64,000 nt of DNA, taken from positions 1-64,000 of the forward strand of contig NZ_LWBP01000194.1 in the NCBI RefSeq assembly GCF_002078015.1. The letters are read 5' to 3'. Numbering within the stretch: the stretch's first letter is position 1; the number at the start of each line of letters is the position of its first letter. Below are positions 60,337 through 64,000 of this stretch, in pieces. This DNA is from Niastella populi (lineage in GTDB: Bacteria > Bacteroidota > Bacteroidia > Chitinophagales > Chitinophagaceae). A program made the position numbers and the translations under genes. The notes under the pieces were generated by a model. The model was not told the origin of the DNA. It was given only the letters and a program-made list of their open reading frames with translations, and did no database searches.

Positions 60337-61086
60337 ATGAGTCGTTTAAAAAATAAAACCGCCCTTATTACCGGCGGCAACAGCGGAATTGGCCTGGCCA
60401 CAGCCAAAGAATTTCTTGAACAGGGCGCCAATGTTATCATTACCGGCCGCAGTGCGGCAGCGCTTGAAAAGGCTAAGAAGGAGTTGAACGGACAGGTGCA
60501 CACCATATTATCGAACGCCGGCAACCTGAACGATATTCGCAGCCTCGCCAAAGAAGTACAACAGATCACCCCGCATCTCGACGTATTATTTGTAAATGCC
60601 GGCATAGGAAAGTTCGCACCGGTTGAGGCAGTAACTGAAGAACATTTTGACGAGCAGTTCAACACCAACGTAAAAGGCGCCTTCTTCACCATTCAGCAAT
60701 TATTACCGGTGATCAAAGACGGCGGTTCCATCATCCTCAATACATCGGTAGCAGCCCACATGGGTATGGCCAGTTCTTCTATTTATTCAGCAACGAAAGC
60801 GGCGCTGCTCAACCTGGCGCGAACATTATCGACAGAACTGTTGCCCCGGAAGATCAGGGTAAATGCGATCAGTCCCGGCCCCATCGCTACGCCTATATTA
60901 GATAAAACCGGATTAACGGCCGAACAGGTTGAAGGCTTTAAATCGTCTATCCAGACACAGGTGCCTATCGGCCGTATGGGCGATCCGTCTGAAATTGCCA
61001 AAGTTGCCACCTTCTTCGCTTCCGATGATTCCTCGTTCGTACTGGGTACCGAGCTCATTGCCGACGGCGGAATGGTAACTTTATAA
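60337..61086 (+). CDS. SDR family oxidoreductase
   Basis: The 249-residue protein is a classical short-chain dehydrogenase/reductase: cofactor-binding TGGNSGIGLA near residue 13, FVNAGIG around 88, catalytic Ser in IILNTSVAAHMG, YSATK (Tyr and Lys) near 152, and ISPGPIATPIL. The Arg in ITGRSAAALEK after strand 2 suggests NADP rather than NAD. The substrate is unknown. It is transcribed ahead of the TetR gene, 41 bp apart, with a strong promoter and operator site upstream. Confidence 0.9.
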   Translation: MSRLKNKTALITGGNSGIGLATAKEFLEQGANVIITGRSAAALEKAKKELNGQVHTILSNAGNLNDIRSLAKEVQQITPHLDVLFVNAGIGKFAPVEAVTEEHFDEQFNTNVKGAFFTIQQLLPVIKDGGSIILNTSVAAHMGMASSSIYSATKAALLNLARTLSTELLPRKIRVNAISPGPIATPILDKTGLTAEQVEGFKSSIQTQVPIGRMGDPSEIAKVATFFASDDSSFVLGTELIADGGMVTL

Positions 61087-61102
61087 AAATTGTGGTAATT
61101 TT

Positions 61103-61116
61103 GGAACGGGAATTCC
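61103..61116. promoter_or_regulatory. Second TetR operator candidate
   Basis: GGAACGGGAATTCC shares GGAA-N5-ATTCC with the palindrome at 60284. It overlaps the end of a TAATTTTG box at 61096-61103, 12 bp before the TetR ATG, so an internal promoter under self-control is plausible. Confidence 0.5.
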
Positions 61117-61127
61117 AATTTAACGCA

Positions 61128-61712
61128 ATGCCAAAGACAAAACAGTTTGACGAAACGGAAGTGCTGGTAAAAGCCAGGGAGGTTTTTAGTGTAAAAGGAT
61201 ACAACGGTACTTCGATGGACGACCTGGTTAACGCCACCGGTTTAAGCCGTTCGAGCATCTACGATACTTTCGGTGATAAACATGGCCTGTTTTTGAAAAG
61301 CCTGAGCCATTATTGCACGTCCCAGGGGGATGAACTGCAAAACCTATGCGCCAAAACCGACAGTCCGAAGAAAAAGATCCGCGCCATTTTCGATTATACC
61401 TTAAAAAGCATCCTCACCGATAAAGAACGGAAGGGTTGCCTGATGGTGAATGTGAGCATGGAACTGAACGCGGTGGACAGGGACGTGGCGGCTATTTCGC
61501 TTGCGAACATGGAAGATATGGAGCAAACGTTCAGCGCCCTGGTAAAAGAAGGCCAGGCCAAAGGGGAAATTTCGAAAAAGTTCTCCCCGAAAGCATTGGG
61601 CCGGTTGTTGTACAGCAATCTGATGGGGCTTCGCGTAAGCGGTATGAACCGTCCCGAACCCGATGCACTGAAGGAGATCGTCAAACTCGCGCTCTCGATA
61701 CTCGATGAGTAA
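61128..61712 (+). CDS. TetR/AcrR-family transcription regulator
   Basis: The 194-residue protein has the TetR N-terminal helix-turn-helix (VLVKAREVFSVKGYNGTSMD, DLVNATGLSRSSIYDTFGDK) and a C-terminal ligand domain with KGCLMVNVSMELNAVDRDVA of the TetR_C group typical for YcdC-like proteins. I take the ATG at 61128, since the GTG at 61092 would place the operator inside the coding region. It should repress the SDR gene and itself through the GGAA-N5-ATTCC sites. The inducer is unknown. A terminator-like hairpin follows at 61785. Confidence 0.9.
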   Translation: MPKTKQFDETEVLVKAREVFSVKGYNGTSMDDLVNATGLSRSSIYDTFGDKHGLFLKSLSHYCTSQGDELQNLCAKTDSPKKKIRAIFDYTLKSILTDKERKGCLMVNVSMELNAVDRDVAAISLANMEDMEQTFSALVKEGQAKGEISKKFSPKALGRLLYSNLMGLRVSGMNRPEPDALKEIVKLALSILDE

Positions 61713-61784
61713 CGCTGAACGCAAATACCTGATATTCCAGGCATACTTTGTTTTCAAATACCTCGCGATCGGAGGTAAACATAC

Positions 61785-61840
61785 AAAAACGCTTAACGTT
61801 GACAGTTTCCCTTCGGAAGCAATTCGCGTTAAGCGTTTTT
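61785..61840. terminator. Bidirectional terminator
   Basis: AAAAACGCTTAACG (61785-61798) and CGTTAAGCGTTTTT (61827-61840) are perfect inverse complements with an inner TTCC/GGAA hairpin. It lies between the converging TetR and histidine kinase genes. Confidence 0.7.
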
Positions 61841-61844
61841 TAGT

Positions 61845-61955
61845 TGTTCAGTTGTTCAGTTGTTCAGTTGCCGGCGTGCCTACTCCGACCTCATCGGGGT
61901 AGTTCTGTTAACCAGTCAACCCGTCAACTCGTTAACCAGTCAACCCGTCAACTCC
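61845..61955. repeat. Word repeats (TTGTTCAG, then GTTAACCAGTCAACC)
   Basis: Three TTGTTCAG units are followed by GTTAACCAGTCAACCCGTCA words, degenerate copies of the palindromic sequence at 30743. The stretch ends at the stop codon of the histidine kinase gene. Confidence 0.7.
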
Positions 61956-61959
61956 TCAC

Positions 61960-64000
61960 CTACTTATCAAACTCCACCCGCACTGTACAGCCATGTCCCG
62001 GCGCCGCCTGAATATCAACCTTTCCATTGAACACATCGGCGCGGTTGATGATATTGTTAAAACCGATACCCTTGCGTTTGGTAGCAGGATCGAACCCTTT
62101 GCCATTGTCGCTGATCGTGAGAATGATCTTTTTTTCTTCCTCTTTTATGGTGATGCCGATCTTATTGGCTTCGGCATATTTAAGAATATTTGTCAATTGT
62201 TCCTGTACTATACGGTAAATGGTAAGCTTTAACCCGTAATCGAGTTTTGTTTCGTCGATACCGCCATGATTGAAGCATACTTCAATCTTTTGCGCCCATT
62301 TGATATCACCGATCATATCATTGATGGTTTCGATGATGCCGAGGTCGGCGGCGCTGGGCGACACCAGTGATTTCGACAGCTTGCGAATTTCCTCTATGGC
62401 CATATGAATATGCTCCGCCGCCTTATTGGTGAACAACTCCCGCTCATCGCCTTCCAGGAATGGCGATGAAAGGAACAACTTGGCCGAAGCGAGGATCTGG
62501 TTCACATTATCGTGCAGTTCCTTACCTATCTCAGACCGTTCATATTCCTGCGTATTGATGGTTGCACGGGCAATCTGACGCTGATGGTTAACCCTTTCTT
62601 CCATCATTCTCGCTTCCTGCTGGCGCAATTGTTCTTCAGCCTGTTTCTGATTGGTGATATCATGTACTATACCCACCAGTTTTTCAGGTTCGCCCAAATG
62701 ATTTCTGAGCAATTGCCCCTGTGAATGTATAATGCGAATGGTGCCATCGGGCCGAAGGATCCGGTGCTCCAGGTCAAAATCGCCAATACCACCAATCGTT
62801 TTCTGTATGTCTTTAAGTACATACTCGCTGTCGTCGGGATGAATAAAGGCTACCTGCTGCTCGATACCGGGGTTCGACAAACTTTTATCACGGCCATAAA
62901 TATGATACATTTCATCTGACCAGATGGTTTCCCCGGTTTTCAAATTGGTTTCCCAACTGCCCAAACCGGCGATCCGTTCGGCCTGCTGCAGCAACCGCTG
63001 GTTATGCACTATCTGTTCTTCCGATTTCCTGCGTTCGGTACTATCGATGCCGATGGCAAAATAACCGGTTACCTTTCCTTTATTATCAAACTGCGGTTGT
63101 GCCTGCATGGTAACCCAAACCTTACGGCCCGATTTGGTATAGATCAGCAATTCGGTATCGAAAGTGCGGCCTACCCTTTTGTTCTCCATCAATTTCTTTA
63201 CGGCTTCCCTGTCGGTTTCTTCGCCGTACAGGAAATCTTCGGGCCGCTTTCCTACCGCTTCATTGAAGGTGTATTCTGTAACCATCGTAAATGCCGCATT
63301 GATCCATTGTATCCTTCGGTCGATATCCGTGATCACGATGGGACTGATCGTTTCGCGGGCTATATGAGAAAGCTTTTTTAGCTCTTCTTCCGTCTTTTTC
63401 CTGTCTGAAATATCGCGCAGGATGGTGCTCATCCTGTCTTCCCCGTTCAGGTCTTTAAAATAAACGGATGAGAATTCGCAGGGGAAAAACTCGCCGTTCT
63501 TTTTAATACCTGTCAGCTCGCCCTGCACAAAACCTTTCGTTATGCGGTCTTCCACCATCAGAAGCAATTCAGGGGTATGAAGCACAACATCCTGCCGGAT
63601 CTTCTTCACAAACTCTTCTTCCGTATAACCAAACAATTCGCAGGCTTTGCTATTGACCTCGAGTATGGAACCATCGGGGTTGCCCAGAATAAAAGCGTAC
63701 AGGCTGCTGTTGGCAATGGCGCGGTATTTTGCCTGCCCCAGGTAGATCAGTTGTTCAGCCTGTTTATGGTTGGTTATATCCTGGAAAGTGCCCACGAGCT
63801 GAATGGTCTTATTGAACAGTTGTTTTGGCTTGCCGATGGTGCGGATCCATTTTACCGGCATATCGCATTTGCTGCAATCGAGCTCGATATTGAAAGGAAT
63901 TCCCCGCGTTACCGCCAGTTGTACGGCCTGTTTGAATTGCAGGTAAGCGTCGTTACCCACAAAAGAGAGAATATCTTCCCAGGTGATACCGTTGTATTTC
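61960..64000 (-). CDS. Multi-PAS sensor histidine kinase (HisKA_3 type), cut by window end
   Basis: The visible 679 residues show a PAS part at the edge (ending VGTFQDITNHKQAE), a PAS domain starting YRAIANSSLYAFILGNPDGS, another starting ISPIVITDIDRRIQWINAAF, and one with AERIAGLGSWETNLKTGE. Then come a dimerisation helix SEIGKELHDNVNQILASAKL with the phosphoacceptor His, and an HATPase domain with NDGKGFDPATKRKGIGFNNI. The H-box ELHDNVNQ is of the NarX/DegS type, which signals to LuxR-type regulators. The N-terminus lies beyond 64000, because the frame stays open to the edge and GTG at 63958-63960 is only an internal valine. No partner regulator is adjacent in the window. Confidence 0.88.
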   Translation of the reverse strand, partial: KYNGITWEDILSFVGNDAYLQFKQAVQLAVTRGIPFNIELDCSKCDMPVKWIRTIGKPKQLFNKTIQLVGTFQDITNHKQAEQLIYLGQAKYRAIANSSLYAFILGNPDGSILEVNSKACELFGYTEEEFVKKIRQDVVLHTPELLLMVEDRITKGFVQGELTGIKKNGEFFPCEFSSVYFKDLNGEDRMSTILRDISDRKKTEEELKKLSHIARETISPIVITDIDRRIQWINAAFTMVTEYTFNEAVGKRPEDFLYGEETDREAVKKLMENKRVGRTFDTELLIYTKSGRKVWVTMQAQPQFDNKGKVTGYFAIGIDSTERRKSEEQIVHNQRLLQQAERIAGLGSWETNLKTGETIWSDEMYHIYGRDKSLSNPGIEQQVAFIHPDDSEYVLKDIQKTIGGIGDFDLEHRILRPDGTIRIIHSQGQLLRNHLGEPEKLVGIVHDITNQKQAEEQLRQQEARMMEERVNHQRQIARATINTQEYERSEIGKELHDNVNQILASAKLFLSSPFLEGDERELFTNKAAEHIHMAIEEIRKLSKSLVSPSAADLGIIETINDMIGDIKWAQKIEVCFNHGGIDETKLDYGLKLTIYRIVQEQLTNILKYAEANKIGITIKEEEKKIILTISDNGKGFDPATKRKGIGFNNIINRADVFNGKVDIQAAPGHGCTVRVEFDK

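Noticed and set aside
63958-63960. GTG as start codon of the histidine kinase
   Set aside because: The frame continues upstream to the window edge with PAS-like sequence, so this GTG is an internal valine.
1-64000. Insertion sequence, prophage or integrated element
   Set aside because: I found no transposase, integrase, phage structural gene or flanking direct repeat pair; the repeats present are simple or palindromic.

Overview
The window looks like chromosome of a Bacteroidota bacterium, most likely family Chitinophagaceae (a Niastella or Chitinophaga type genome; the genus is a guess). The reasons are two ECF sigma/FecR/TonB-receptor systems, a SusC/SusD pair, FecR proteins with the C-terminal STN-like extension, a GH106-type enzyme, promoter boxes of the form TAnnTTTG with upstream TTTG, almost no Shine-Dalgarno sequences, and non-coding gaps filled with short degenerate repeats. 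There is no phage, insertion sequence or CRISPR array. One tRNA (Val, UAC) is present.

Layout. 1-5.5 kb: start of a leftward trehalose-6-phosphate synthase cut by the window edge, two universal stress proteins, the nucleoside phosphorylase ppnP, a dihydrofolate-reductase-fold protein and a histidine phosphatase. 5.5-6.7 kb: gene-poor stretch with hairpins, an 11-bp tandem repeat and tRNA-Val. 6.8-12.6 kb: secreted GtaA/DUF4965 protein, small outer-membrane-like protein and a GH63-like glycosidase. 12.8-21.5 kb, leftward: ECF sigma, TonB receptor without STN, GNAT, FecR, and a close paralogue of the receptor carrying an STN domain. 22-31.9 kb, rightward: GG-ended MoaD/ThiS-like protein with a cytoplasmic Asp-box propeller, then FecR, SusC, SusD, a structured non-coding segment and an ECF sigma. 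31.9-41 kb: HD hydrolase, surE, diacylglycerol-kinase-like protein, a decayed locus holding an ECF sigma fragment and LacI-type operators, a receiver-CRP fusion regulator, a large FAD/Fe-S D-lactate dehydrogenase type enzyme and a lipoprotein. 42-55 kb: single-domain response regulator, GH106 enzyme, glycerophosphodiesterase and a leftward catabolic operon (polyol permease, 2-hydroxyacid dehydrogenase, two FGGY kinases, histidine phosphatase) facing a DeoR-type regulator. 55-64 kb: small membrane protein, SRPBCC protein, SF1 helicase, ABC exporter, a SDR/TetR pair with matching operators, and a multi-PAS histidine kinase cut by the window end.

How it works together. Two cell-surface signalling circuits (receptor, FecR, ECF sigma) and one SusCD importer handle unknown glycans or siderophore-like ligands. 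The 46-55 kb cluster should import a polyol or ketose, oxidise and phosphorylate it under DeoR-type control.

The most unusual property of the window lies between genes. Nearly every junction carries low-complexity word repeats, usually as two inverse-complementary arms that could fold into long imperfect hairpins. Each junction uses its own word. One such run reads through a FecR coding frame, an 11-copy 8-bp tract sits just upstream of the GH106 gene, and a multi-hairpin element with a conserved loop lies between susD and its sigma gene.
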